DNA of 5,294 nucleotides from Blastocatellia bacterium (GTDB taxonomy: Bacteria > Acidobacteriota > Blastocatellia > Chloracidobacteriales > JADJPF01): the NCBI GenBank assembly GCA_023265235.1, contig JAHFUF010000266.1, positions 1-5,294 of the forward strand, in the 5' to 3' direction. Made by a program: the position numbers and the translations under genes. Shown piece after piece: positions 1-5,294 of the stretch. The notes beneath the pieces were generated by a model. That model was not told the origin of the DNA. It saw only the letters and a list, made by a program, of their open reading frames with translations, and searched no databases. Numbering within the stretch: position 1 is the first letter of the stretch; each line of letters opens with the position of its first letter.

Positions 1-467
1 ACTTGTCCAGGACGTTCACGTACTGTTCCCATTTGGACTTTAACTTCATTTACAGATAAAGCGACTAGTTGTTGTTCTTTAGTATTAAAATAAGCCAGTG
101 GTTCAGAAGAAGTGATTTGAGCAAACCCTACATCAGTAGCAAGTGCCACTCTAATTTCTGGGCCTTTAGCAGGATCAAGTGTTTTAGTTACAACTGTTCC
201 TATTGGGGTGATTTCGTTTTCTCGCTCAAGTTTAGGAGGTTTTACTTCTAAACGGGGTTCTGATTCTAAAGAAGGCTTTGGCTTGGATTTTTCTGATTTT
301 GCTAAAACATTTGTTACTCGTCGGGGTCGAGAAAAAAAGTTTGCTGGCATTGGTCGAACATATTTTTTAGCACTTATTTCTAAATTGTCTGCTGCTAATG
401 TGTTCACAAAAAGCAAATGTGGCCATAACATTAGAAAAATTAAAAAACTTGATAAACGAGTACTCAT
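1..467 (-). CDS. Probable SpoIID/LytB-like secreted protein, N-terminal part (partial)
   Basis: Only the first 155 codons are present; the gene continues past the left edge. The protein starts with a typical Sec signal peptide: a short polar start (MSTR), a hydrophobic core at about residues 5-26 and a likely cleavage after Ala-Ala near residue 26. A basic, proline-rich linker follows at about residues 35-85. From about residue 104 the segment IRVALATDVG, then AQITSSEPLAYF, resembles the opening strands of SpoIID/LytB domains, a family that includes lytic transglycosylases acting on peptide-stripped peptidoglycan glycan. The catalytic part is outside the window, so the call is tentative. The start is supported by an AAGGTG ribosome site overlapping the upstream stop codon, 8 bases from that stop, so it is very likely co-translated with the TonB_C gene. 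An unrelated secreted protein remains possible. Confidence 0.5.
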   Translation of the reverse strand, partial: MSTRLSSFLIFLMLWPHLLFVNTLAADNLEISAKKYVRPMPANFFSRPRRVTNVLAKSEKSKPKPSLESEPRLEVKPPKLERENEITPIGTVVTKTLDPAKGPEIRVALATDVGFAQITSSEPLAYFNTKEQQLVALSVNEVKVQMGTVRERPGQ

Positions 468-475
468 ACAACACC

Positions 476-1132
476 TTAAGGGTTATAAGTTAAAGTAAAC
501 CGCATACGAATAATATTTTCGCTAGTGGCTGTAGACAAAGGAGGAAGTGGGCTAGAACTACGACAAGCACTGATTGCCGCCCCATCCAAAGCGTTACTTC
601 CTGTAGTCGCTTCTTTTTCTATTTCAGCAATCGTTCCATCTTTTTTTACTATAAACACTACTGAAACACTAACTTTTTGTTGGGTTGCACGAGCAATAAT
701 AGGAGGAAAAATATTAGAGCGAATTGCACCTTCTATAGTACGAATATAATTATCATTAAGCATTGAATACAGAGCTAGTATTTCAAACCGTCCTTCTATT
801 GTTACCAGGCTAATGGTTTCCTTAAAAGTGTTGGAAATTCCTGCCTTAGCCAGTTGAGAAACATTACTATTGCGAATACGTTGTTGTTCTCCAGCAATTA
901 ATGCCCGAATATCTGCGGGGGTAACTACTTCTAGTTCTCCGTTATCATTGGTCTTTGAGCTAGGTTTTGAATTAACATTTTCAAACCAACGAGCATCAAG
1001 TTGTCGTCCATGGAGATGAGTTTTGGCTTGAGGTAGAAATTCTTCATCATCTGTTGGAGTTTGTGCCAAGACAGAAAAAGAAAATATTAATAAACAAAAA
1101 AAAGTTGAAAAATAAAAGGCTATATTTCTCAT
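476..1132 (-). CDS. Secreted protein with TonB C-terminal domain
   Basis: This 218-residue protein begins with a hydrophobic signal sequence (about residues 3-21) and a probable cleavage at VLA-Q (residue 23/24). The middle part, about 25-125, is unrecognised. Residues about 126-218 form a TonB_C-type domain: IFPPIIARAT, then a VSVVFIVKKDGTI strand pair, a helix containing LDGAAISACRSS, a PLPPL turn and a final RMRFTLTYNP strand. Canonical TonB transfers proton-motive energy from ExbB/ExbD to outer-membrane receptors and has an uncleaved membrane anchor and a long Pro-rich spacer. This protein lacks the spacer and seems to have a cleavable signal, so it may be a periplasmic binding module rather than an energy transducer. 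It sits 8 bases after the serine hydrolase stop and 8 bases before the next start. No ribosome site is visible before its ATG, which suggests translational coupling to the upstream gene. Confidence 0.75.
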   Translation of the reverse strand: MRNIAFYFSTFFCLLIFSFSVLAQTPTDDEEFLPQAKTHLHGRQLDARWFENVNSKPSSKTNDNGELEVVTPADIRALIAGEQQRIRNSNVSQLAKAGISNTFKETISLVTIEGRFEILALYSMLNDNYIRTIEGAIRSNIFPPIIARATQQKVSVSVVFIVKKDGTIAEIEKEATTGSNALDGAAISACRSSSPLPPLSTATSENIIRMRFTLTYNP

Positions 1133-1140
1133 AAAATAAG

Positions 1141-2229
1141 TTAAAAAATCTGTTGTGCCAGTTTATGAAAATGGCGGCGACGATCATTCATATTAAAATC
1201 TTGATAAAACGGATGAGTGCGATTAGCAAGTAAAATATAGACCTGTGACTTTACTCTATCAAGCCAAAGACTTGTTCCAGTAAAACCAACATGCCCAAAA
1301 CAATGTGAAGGCAGAGTATTACCAGCATTAACGCCAGACCCCGCAAGCAACCAACATAACGAGCGTCCTTCTTCACACCCAAGAGTTAAATTTTTTTCAA
1401 ACAACGCAAGGCTACTTTCTTTAAGCAGCAAACTTCCTGGCAAAAACTGCTGAGCTAATTGGAAAACCTCTTTGGCATTACTAAATAAACCTGCATGCCC
1501 TGCCATTCCGCCTAAAAAGTGTGCATTAGCGTCATGCACTGTCCCCCATATCACATCTTCTCGCCATTCAGAGTAGCCTTTTGCTTTTTCTCCAGCCAAG
1601 TTTTTTTCGTACTGATTACCTATTTCTGAAGCAGCAATCTTCTGTTTCCAAGCTTTGGGAGGATTAAAACAAGTATTTTTTAGATTAAGTGGTTCTAGAA
1701 TTCTTTGACGTAGCAATTCATCTAAGGGTTTGCCAGCAACCTTAGCTAGAAGTAGCCCTAGGACAATATAACTTAAGTCACTATAGATTACTTTTTTTCC
1801 AGGAGCATAAACCAAAGGTTCTTGAGCAATTATATTTAAGACTTGTTCAGGCTCTTTTGCTAGAACATAAAAAGGCAACCAATTAATAAACCCTGCTGAG
1901 TGGCTAGCGACCTGTGCAATGGTAATAGCTTGTTTATCCACTGTATTAAACTCTAATAGTAGTTGGCTGATAGGTTGCTCTAGTGAAATTAGTTTTTCTT
2001 CTAAAAACTGAGCTAATAACATCCCTGTTACCAAGGGTTTTGTCACGGAAGCAAGGTCAAAAACTGTATCTAAAGTAGTAGGGATTTTTTCTGGTATAAC
2101 AACTGAGTTACCACAAGCACCAAAAGCAATAATATTTTTACCCTCTGCAATTAAATAAACTGCGCCAGGAAAATCGCCAGCTTCAATACAGGAGATTAAA
2201 AATTGATCTATTTCTTTAACTATTGACAT
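1141..2229 (-). CDS. Serine hydrolase, class C beta-lactamase family (AmiE/YbbE-like)
   Basis: From the chosen ATG the protein has 362 residues. It carries the active-site set of the beta-lactamase/transpeptidase fold: S-V-T-K at residues 61-64 (nucleophile Ser61, Lys64), Y-S-D at 149-151 replacing the usual YxN, and G-H-V-G at 312-315 in place of KTG/HTG. A stretch at about 230-250 with VHDANA, then GGMAGHAGLFS, recalls the YbbE/AmiE amidase group and the serine-hydrolase halves of NagZ fusions, which act in peptidoglycan recycling. Esterase or D-aminopeptidase activity cannot be excluded. No signal peptide is seen, so a cytoplasmic location is likely. The frame is open upstream to a TTG at 2292, but the ATG at 2229 is preferred: the family homology begins there (IDQFLISCIEAGDFPGAV) and a good promoter lies between the two. 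It is the first gene of a three-gene unit with the TonB_C and SpoIID-like genes. Confidence 0.85.
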   Translation of the reverse strand: MSIVKEIDQFLISCIEAGDFPGAVYLIAEGKNIIAFGACGNSVVIPEKIPTTLDTVFDLASVTKPLVTGMLLAQFLEEKLISLEQPISQLLLEFNTVDKQAITIAQVASHSAGFINWLPFYVLAKEPEQVLNIIAQEPLVYAPGKKVIYSDLSYIVLGLLLAKVAGKPLDELLRQRILEPLNLKNTCFNPPKAWKQKIAASEIGNQYEKNLAGEKAKGYSEWREDVIWGTVHDANAHFLGGMAGHAGLFSNAKEVFQLAQQFLPGSLLLKESSLALFEKNLTLGCEEGRSLCWLLAGSGVNAGNTLPSHCFGHVGFTGTSLWLDRVKSQVYILLANRTHPFYQDFNMNDRRRHFHKLAQQIF

Positions 2230-2250
2230 AAAAGTGATTGATTCTAATAG

Positions 2251-2279
2251 ACTATAACGTGAAGCTATATCAAATACAA
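2251..2279 (-). promoter_or_regulatory. Predicted sigma70-type promoter of the serine hydrolase unit
   Basis: Read on the minus strand, TTGTAT (2274-2279) and TATAGT (2251-2256) are separated by exactly 17 bases and match the -35 and -10 consensus at 4/6 and 5/6 positions. The -10 box lies 21 bases before the ATG at 2229, implying a short leader of about 14 bases. No clear Shine-Dalgarno sequence is present in that leader. The promoter lies downstream of the alternative TTG start at 2292, which argues against that longer form. Confidence 0.5.
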
Positions 2280-2322
2280 TACCTATTAACAATTTTGCAT
2301 TTATTGGCTTTATTAATAGTAT

Positions 2323-2357
2323 AAAAAATTAAGGATGAACACATAGATTTATCCTTA
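2323..2357 (-). terminator. Weak intrinsic terminator after the PiT gene
   Basis: On the minus strand, 11 bases after the PiT stop codon, TAAGGAT (2351-2357) pairs with ATCCTTA (2330-2336). Two further A-U pairs follow beyond one A-C mismatch, around an 8-base loop. After two bases the stem is followed by a run of six T residues (complement of 2323-2328). The stem has only two G-C pairs, so termination may be inefficient. It separates the methyltransferase-PiT unit from the promoter of the serine hydrolase unit. Confidence 0.5.
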
Positions 2358-2368
2358 CATTATTTGAC

Positions 2369-3487
2369 TTATTTGATCAGATAGTTAAATAGACAAAAAA
2401 TTACTGTGGTAATTAATGCGGATAAAGGAAAAGTACTAACCCAAGCACTTAGTATTTGCTTAATAGTTTCCCACTTGTAGTTTTTACTTGCCAGCCCAAT
2501 ACCAAATATTGCTCCACAGGAAACATGTGTAGTAGAAACAGGTAGCCCTGATTGCGACGCAATTAAAACTAATAAACTTGTTACTAAATTGGCTGATAAA
2601 CCTTGTGCCGTGTCAAAGTTCGCAATTTTATGGCTCATAACTTCAGCTACTTTTTTGGCTCCTAATAAACCTCCTATCATCATAGCAAATAAAACTAATA
2701 CCATTCCTGAGCTATATGTAATGCTACCAATAAGCAATAAAGCTGCGATTTTAGGAGTATCATTTAAGGCTCTACTAAAACAAACAGCACCAGCACTTAA
2801 GTAATGAGTTATATCTAATGTCTTAGTCAAATCCATTTTTATTAGCGATTGATTTTGTTCTTGAGCACATTCATTTATATGGCCTAGTTTTACTAAAGGG
2901 ACAATCGGTAATGCTAGCTCTGTTGCTAAAGCATTTTGTTGAGGGACTAATGTTGATGTTGTGCCTACATCAACACATAAGCAATTTGCTTTACTTATAG
3001 TAAACCTTCTAGCGAAATGACCAATAGTGTTAGAAAATAAAGTAGCTAGAATTATTGCTATTATTGGACTAAGCAGTAAAGGAAGAATAAATTTGTATAA
3101 AAAAACTTGCGTTGGTATAGTTCCTTTGGTAACTAGGGTTATACCTACTAATCCCCCTGTTAAAGCATGTGTAGTAGAAACAGGTAGCCCCAAACGGTTT
3201 GCTAGGAGTAGGGTTAAAGCACTTCCGCCGCCAACAGCAATTAACAGATTTGGTGTACCTAGTAAAGCGTCTGGTACAAGCCCTTTACCGCTAAAAGCAA
3301 CAACTAGCCCATTAGCTAAAAATAAAGATGCTACCCCGCCTAAAATTGTGGTTAATGTTGCCCAACGCAGTGCTTTTTGGTAGTTGGCTAGGCCACTTCC
3401 GTATAAAGTGGCTACACCCTTGAAGTTATCATTTGCCCCATTGTTATAAGCAAGCCAAAAAATAAAAAAACATAGTAGGATTATCAT
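2369..3487 (-). CDS. PiT-family inorganic phosphate permease
   Basis: This 372-residue, strongly hydrophobic inner-membrane protein has the two inverted PiT (PF01384-type) halves. The first half has NNGANDNFKG at residues 15-24 and GLPVSTTHAL at 100-109. The second has SRALNDTPKI at 238-247 and GLPVSTTH at 314-321. PiT carriers move phosphate, as a neutral metal-phosphate or with protons or sodium, at low affinity, and several also admit arsenate. A hydrophilic central loop (about 155-225) splits the halves and contains a C-L-C motif at 169-171. The length is within the bacterial range and the N-terminus starts directly in the first membrane helix. The ATG lies 5 bases after the methyltransferase TGA, with an AGAAGGG ribosome site inside the upstream gene, so the two are co-transcribed. 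The substrate is inferred from family; sulfate or another anion is possible. Confidence 0.9.
   Translation of the reverse strand: MIILLCFFIFWLAYNNGANDNFKGVATLYGSGLANYQKALRWATLTTILGGVASLFLANGLVVAFSGKGLVPDALLGTPNLLIAVGGGSALTLLLANRLGLPVSTTHALTGGLVGITLVTKGTIPTQVFLYKFILPLLLSPIIAIILATLFSNTIGHFARRFTISKANCLCVDVGTTSTLVPQQNALATELALPIVPLVKLGHINECAQEQNQSLIKMDLTKTLDITHYLSAGAVCFSRALNDTPKIAALLLIGSITYSSGMVLVLFAMMIGGLLGAKKVAEVMSHKIANFDTAQGLSANLVTSLLVLIASQSGLPVSTTHVSCGAIFGIGLASKNYKWETIKQILSAWVSTFPLSALITTVIFCLFNYLIK
2524..2548. repeat. 25-bp direct repeat within the PiT gene, copy in second half
   Basis: This stretch is identical base for base to 3166-3190. On the coding strand it encodes GLPVSTTH of the second PiT half, using the same synonymous codon at all eight positions plus the next base. 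Identity stops sharply on both sides. Confidence 0.9.
3166..3190. repeat. 25-bp direct repeat within the PiT gene, copy in first half
   Basis: This is the partner of 2524-2548, in the same orientation and 642 bases away start to start. It encodes GLPVSTTH of the first PiT half. The protein repeat is an ancient feature of the family, but exact nucleotide identity is more than the protein constraint requires. Confidence 0.9.
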
Positions 3488-3492
3488 CTAGT

Positions 3493-4698
3493 TCAGCACC
3501 CTTCTGGCCCACAATCACAATTTGCATTTTCAGCTAGTCTAGTTTCCTTATACTCTATTCCTTTAGTTTCTTTTGGATGACGAAGGCTTGACCCTTTACA
3601 ACTAAATGGGGGAGCTTGTTCTAGAGGAATTAATTGTTTTGGTGCGATTGCAATTATATCGTTATTGTATGGGCTATTAGGGTTAGTCATTATTTGATAA
3701 GTTTTGTCACACACTGCCATTCTTTGCCCACGATAAAAGGTATGACCATCATCATCACGTACTGATTTCCAAGGCCCTTTATAAATTACTGCTTGGAAGC
3801 GTTCTAGACACGCACCTTCTTTACCCTTAAAAGCCCGAACTGTAACGGAACGAAACTCTATGCCATTAATTATTTGCCAAGGTTCGGGTTGTCTAACAAG
3901 TATTTCAACACCATAAAACCCTGCTTTTTCAAACATTTCTAAAAACCTGTCTTCTCTAAAAGCACCTGCAATACAACCACTCCATAACTCAGGGTTGTTA
4001 AGAATTTCTGGGCTTGGGTCTTCATCACAAACAATATCAGAAATTACTGCTCTTCCCCCGCGTTTAAGCACACGAAAGATTTCTTGAAACAACTGCTCTT
4101 TGTCTTGGGAACGAACTAGATTAAGCACACAATTTGACACTACTACATCAACACTATTACTAGCAATTAAAGGCGAATTTTTACGCATTTGTTGACAGCT
4201 AGCTTCAAAATCGCTTAGCTCAGATATATTTTGAATTGGTTTTTGAGTAAGTAAACCTTCTGCCCGTTCTAGGTCTAATGCTAGATCCTGAATTTTCCCT
4301 TTTACAAACCTAACATTATCGTAACCCATTTTTGTTGCCATTTCAGGTTTGTATTTACGTGCTAGGTTTAACATTTCTGGATTAAAATCTATTCCTATTA
4401 CTTGACCTTTACTACCAACTTTTTGTGCCATAATATAGCAAAGCTTTCCTGCTCCAGATCCAAGATCCACAACTGTTTCGCCTTCTTCTACATAAACAGA
4501 AGGATCACCACATCCATAGTCTTTTTCAATTATTTCTAGAGGTAATAAGTCTAAATATTTATGAGTATAATTAACAGGACAACATAGTTCTGTTTCAACA
4601 GTTTTAGCACCACTGGCATAACGACGAATTACTTCATTTTCTATATTAGTAGTTTCATTTCTAGTATTTTCTATTAGCATTTTAGGACTAGTCACCAT
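3493..4698 (-). CDS. ArsM-like SAM-dependent methyltransferase (probable arsenite methyltransferase family)
   Basis: This 401-residue cytoplasmic protein has a Rossmann methyltransferase core: motif I VVDLGSGAG at 76-84, the acidic GIDFNPEML at 102-110, and VLKRGGRAVISDI at 210-222. It keeps the cysteine pattern of ArsM enzymes, which convert As(III) to methylated arsenicals: Cys39/Cys40 (ELCCP), Cys63 (YGCGDP), Cys190 (SNCVLNL) and Cys242 (ELWSGCIAGA). Residues about 280-335 (FRSVTVRAFKG through MAVCDKTYQIM) match the ArsM C-terminal region, so the whole length is ArsM-like, not just the SAM domain. A Cys-rich tail, CDCGPEGC, ends the protein. The start is backed by AGAAGGA 8 bases upstream. 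It is the first gene of a unit with the PiT permease. The subgroup with ELCCPV may use another thiol-reactive substrate; arsenic specificity is inferred. Confidence 0.75.
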   Translation of the reverse strand: MVTSPKMLIENTRNETTNIENEVIRRYASGAKTVETELCCPVNYTHKYLDLLPLEIIEKDYGCGDPSVYVEEGETVVDLGSGAGKLCYIMAQKVGSKGQVIGIDFNPEMLNLARKYKPEMATKMGYDNVRFVKGKIQDLALDLERAEGLLTQKPIQNISELSDFEASCQQMRKNSPLIASNSVDVVVSNCVLNLVRSQDKEQLFQEIFRVLKRGGRAVISDIVCDEDPSPEILNNPELWSGCIAGAFREDRFLEMFEKAGFYGVEILVRQPEPWQIINGIEFRSVTVRAFKGKEGACLERFQAVIYKGPWKSVRDDDGHTFYRGQRMAVCDKTYQIMTNPNSPYNNDIIAIAPKQLIPLEQAPPFSCKGSSLRHPKETKGIEYKETRLAENANCDCGPEGC

Positions 4699-4750
4699 GG
4701 AAAATTTCCTTCTTTAATTATTATTTTTGACTCAAAACAACTTTAATTCA

Positions 4751-4778
4751 ATAAATCAAGATGTATAAACCAAGATGT
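4751..4778. repeat. 14-bp tandem direct repeat upstream of the methyltransferase
   Basis: ATAAATCAAGATGT (4751-4764) is followed directly by ATAAACCAAGATGT (4765-4778), with 13 of 14 bases identical. The pair starts 53 bases upstream of the methyltransferase ATG, within its probable leader or promoter region, so it could be an operator for a dimeric regulator. It matches no operator I recognise. Confidence 0.7.
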
Positions 4779-4793
4779 TATCACACGATTGAA

Positions 4794-4823
4794 GCTATAG
4801 TGCTTGGTGTGGTAGATTATCAA
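4794..4823 (-). promoter_or_regulatory. Candidate promoter of the methyltransferase-PiT unit
   Basis: On the minus strand TTGATA (4818-4823, 5/6 to the -35 consensus) and TATAGC (4794-4799, 4/6 to the -10) are 18 bases apart. Transcription would start near 4787 and leave a leader of close to 90 bases that includes the 14-bp tandem repeat. Other AT-rich hexamer pairs nearer the gene are possible, so this is a weak call. Confidence 0.3.
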
Positions 4824-4985
4824 CTTAACTATAAAATTCCAAGCAGCCAAATTTATTCCAAATTCACATTGCTTTTTCAGGGATTTTTCAGTAGATCTAA
4901 GCTTCTCTACTTATTATCAACTAGTTTCCTAGTTAAGGAATATTGAAAAAATATATCGTTTATAAACTATCAAATAAACCAAAAT

Positions 4986-4991
4986 GAGGTG
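4986..4991 (+). promoter_or_regulatory. Ribosome binding site of yebC
   Basis: GAGGTG lies 5 bases before the ATG at 4997 and is a strong Shine-Dalgarno match. It fixes the start, which agrees with the invariant MSGHSKW opening of the family. Confidence 0.8.
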
Positions 4992-4996
4992 AAATA

Positions 4997-5294
4997 ATGT
5001 CTGGACATAGTAAATGGCACACAATTAAACATAAAAAAGGTGCTTTAGATGCTAAACGTGGTAAGGTTTTTACTCGACTAATCAAAGAGATTAACGTAGC
5101 GGCGCGAAGCGGTGGAGGAGATCCTAATAATAACGCAAGATTACGCAAGGCTATCACGGATTCTAAAGCCCAAAATATGCCTAATGATACTATTGATCGT
5201 GCAATTAAACGTGGTACAGGAGAGCTAGGCGGCGATATAATTGAGGAAATCAGTTATGAAGGTTATGGCCCTGGTGGAGCAGCAATAATAGTTG
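4997..5294 (+). CDS. yebC: YebC/PmpR/TACO1-family regulator, N-terminal part (partial)
   Basis: The first 99 codons are present; family members are about 240-250 residues, so roughly 40 percent is visible. The opening MSGHSKWHTIKHKKGALDAKRGKVFTR is cut here to its key elements: SGHSKW at 2-7, KHKKGALDAKRGK at 11-23, the basic helix RLIKEI at 27-32, then NARLRKAI at 46-53, NMPNDTIDRAIKRG at 60-73 and YEGYGPGGAAIIV at 87-99. These are diagnostic of YebC. Family members have been described as DNA-binding transcriptional regulators and, as with mitochondrial TACO1, as translation factors that help ribosomes at stalling stretches. The protein is cytoplasmic. The gene diverges from the methyltransferase unit and its downstream neighbours are outside the window; ruvC often follows yebC in bacteria but cannot be seen here. 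Confidence 0.95.
   Translation, partial: MSGHSKWHTIKHKKGALDAKRGKVFTRLIKEINVAARSGGGDPNNNARLRKAITDSKAQNMPNDTIDRAIKRGTGELGGDIIEEISYEGYGPGGAAIIV

Larger units (their letters stand above)
4699..4996. other. Divergent intergenic region between methyltransferase and yebC
   Basis: These 298 AT-rich bases hold no convincing gene; a 61-codon frame inside (4761-4946) has no ribosome site or recognisable family. The region must contain both divergent promoters. It has a 14-bp tandem repeat (4751-4778), an 8-bp direct repeat TTTTTCAG with an 11-base period (4873-4891), a hairpin with 6-bp arms AGTAGA/TCTACT (4890-4911) and one with 5-bp arms TTCCT/AGGAA (4926-4940). No good 17-base-spaced promoter was found for yebC; TATAAA at 4961-4966 is a candidate -10 box without a matching -35. 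Confidence 0.6.

Noticed and set aside
208..498. 96-codon plus-strand frame opposite the SpoIID-like gene
   Set aside because: It is antisense to a gene with a clear signal peptide and ribosome site, and shows no family features.
525..749. 74-codon plus-strand frame opposite the TonB_C domain
   Set aside because: It is antisense to a conserved domain and has no supporting ribosome site or homology.
2230..2368. Small gene in the gap between the PiT and serine hydrolase genes
   Set aside because: The gap is explained by a terminator and a promoter; no frame with a ribosome site was seen.
3027..3383. 118-codon plus-strand frame opposite the PiT gene
   Set aside because: It is a shadow of conserved PiT coding sequence, with no start signal and a low-complexity product.
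4893..4904. Adjacent AGATCT and AAGCTT palindromes that look like cloning sites
   Set aside because: The flanks are AT-rich like the rest of the region and show no other vector sequence, so chance is the simplest explanation.
4926..4940. TTCCT-AGTTA-AGGAA hairpin upstream of yebC as a terminator
   Set aside because: The stem is only 5 bp with no T-run after it, and no gene on either strand ends there.
4761..4946. 61-codon plus-strand frame in the divergent intergenic region
   Set aside because: It has no ribosome site, no recognisable family and a composition expected of AT-rich noncoding DNA, and its first codons lie within the tandem repeat.
4960..5157. 65-codon minus-strand frame opposite yebC
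   Set aside because: It lies across the invariant YebC N-terminus and is its antisense shadow.

Overview
This is an AT-rich window of ordinary chromosomal character, with dense, mostly tightly spaced genes. There is no insertion sequence, CRISPR array, tRNA, rRNA or phage gene in it. A signal-peptide protein with a TonB-type C-terminal domain points to a Gram-negative (diderm) bacterium. The mix of a SpoIID/LytB-like protein, a stand-alone secreted TonB_C protein, an ArsM-like methyltransferase and a PiT transporter recalls Acidobacteriota (Blastocatellia-type) or neighbouring phyla. That placement is a guess from gene content only.

Layout: five genes lie on the minus strand and one on the plus strand. 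Reading right to left, the first minus-strand unit is an ArsM-like SAM methyltransferase (3493-4698) followed after 5 bases by a PiT-family phosphate permease (2369-3487). A weak intrinsic terminator (2323-2357) closes this unit. The second minus-strand unit starts from a good sigma70-like promoter (2251-2279). It holds a class C beta-lactamase-fold serine hydrolase (1141-2229), a secreted TonB_C-domain protein (476-1132) and the start of a probable SpoIID/LytB-like protein (1-467, running off the left edge), each separated by 8 bases. At the right edge, divergent from everything else, is the first 99 codons of a YebC/PmpR/TACO1-family gene (4997-5294). A 298-base divergent intergenic region (4699-4996) holds a 14-bp tandem direct repeat and other small repeats.

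Working together: the first unit pairs a predicted metalloid (arsenite-type) methyltransferase with a phosphate permease that could also admit arsenate. The second pairs an amidase-like serine hydrolase with a SpoIID-like protein, a family that includes glycan-cleaving enzymes acting on peptide-free peptidoglycan, which suggests an envelope or peptidoglycan-remodelling unit. Both functional links are inferences from neighbourhood. No clearly new system is evident. The most useful leads are these two gene pairs, the cysteine-rich methyltransferase tail, and a 25-base nucleotide-identical repeat between the two halves of the PiT gene.
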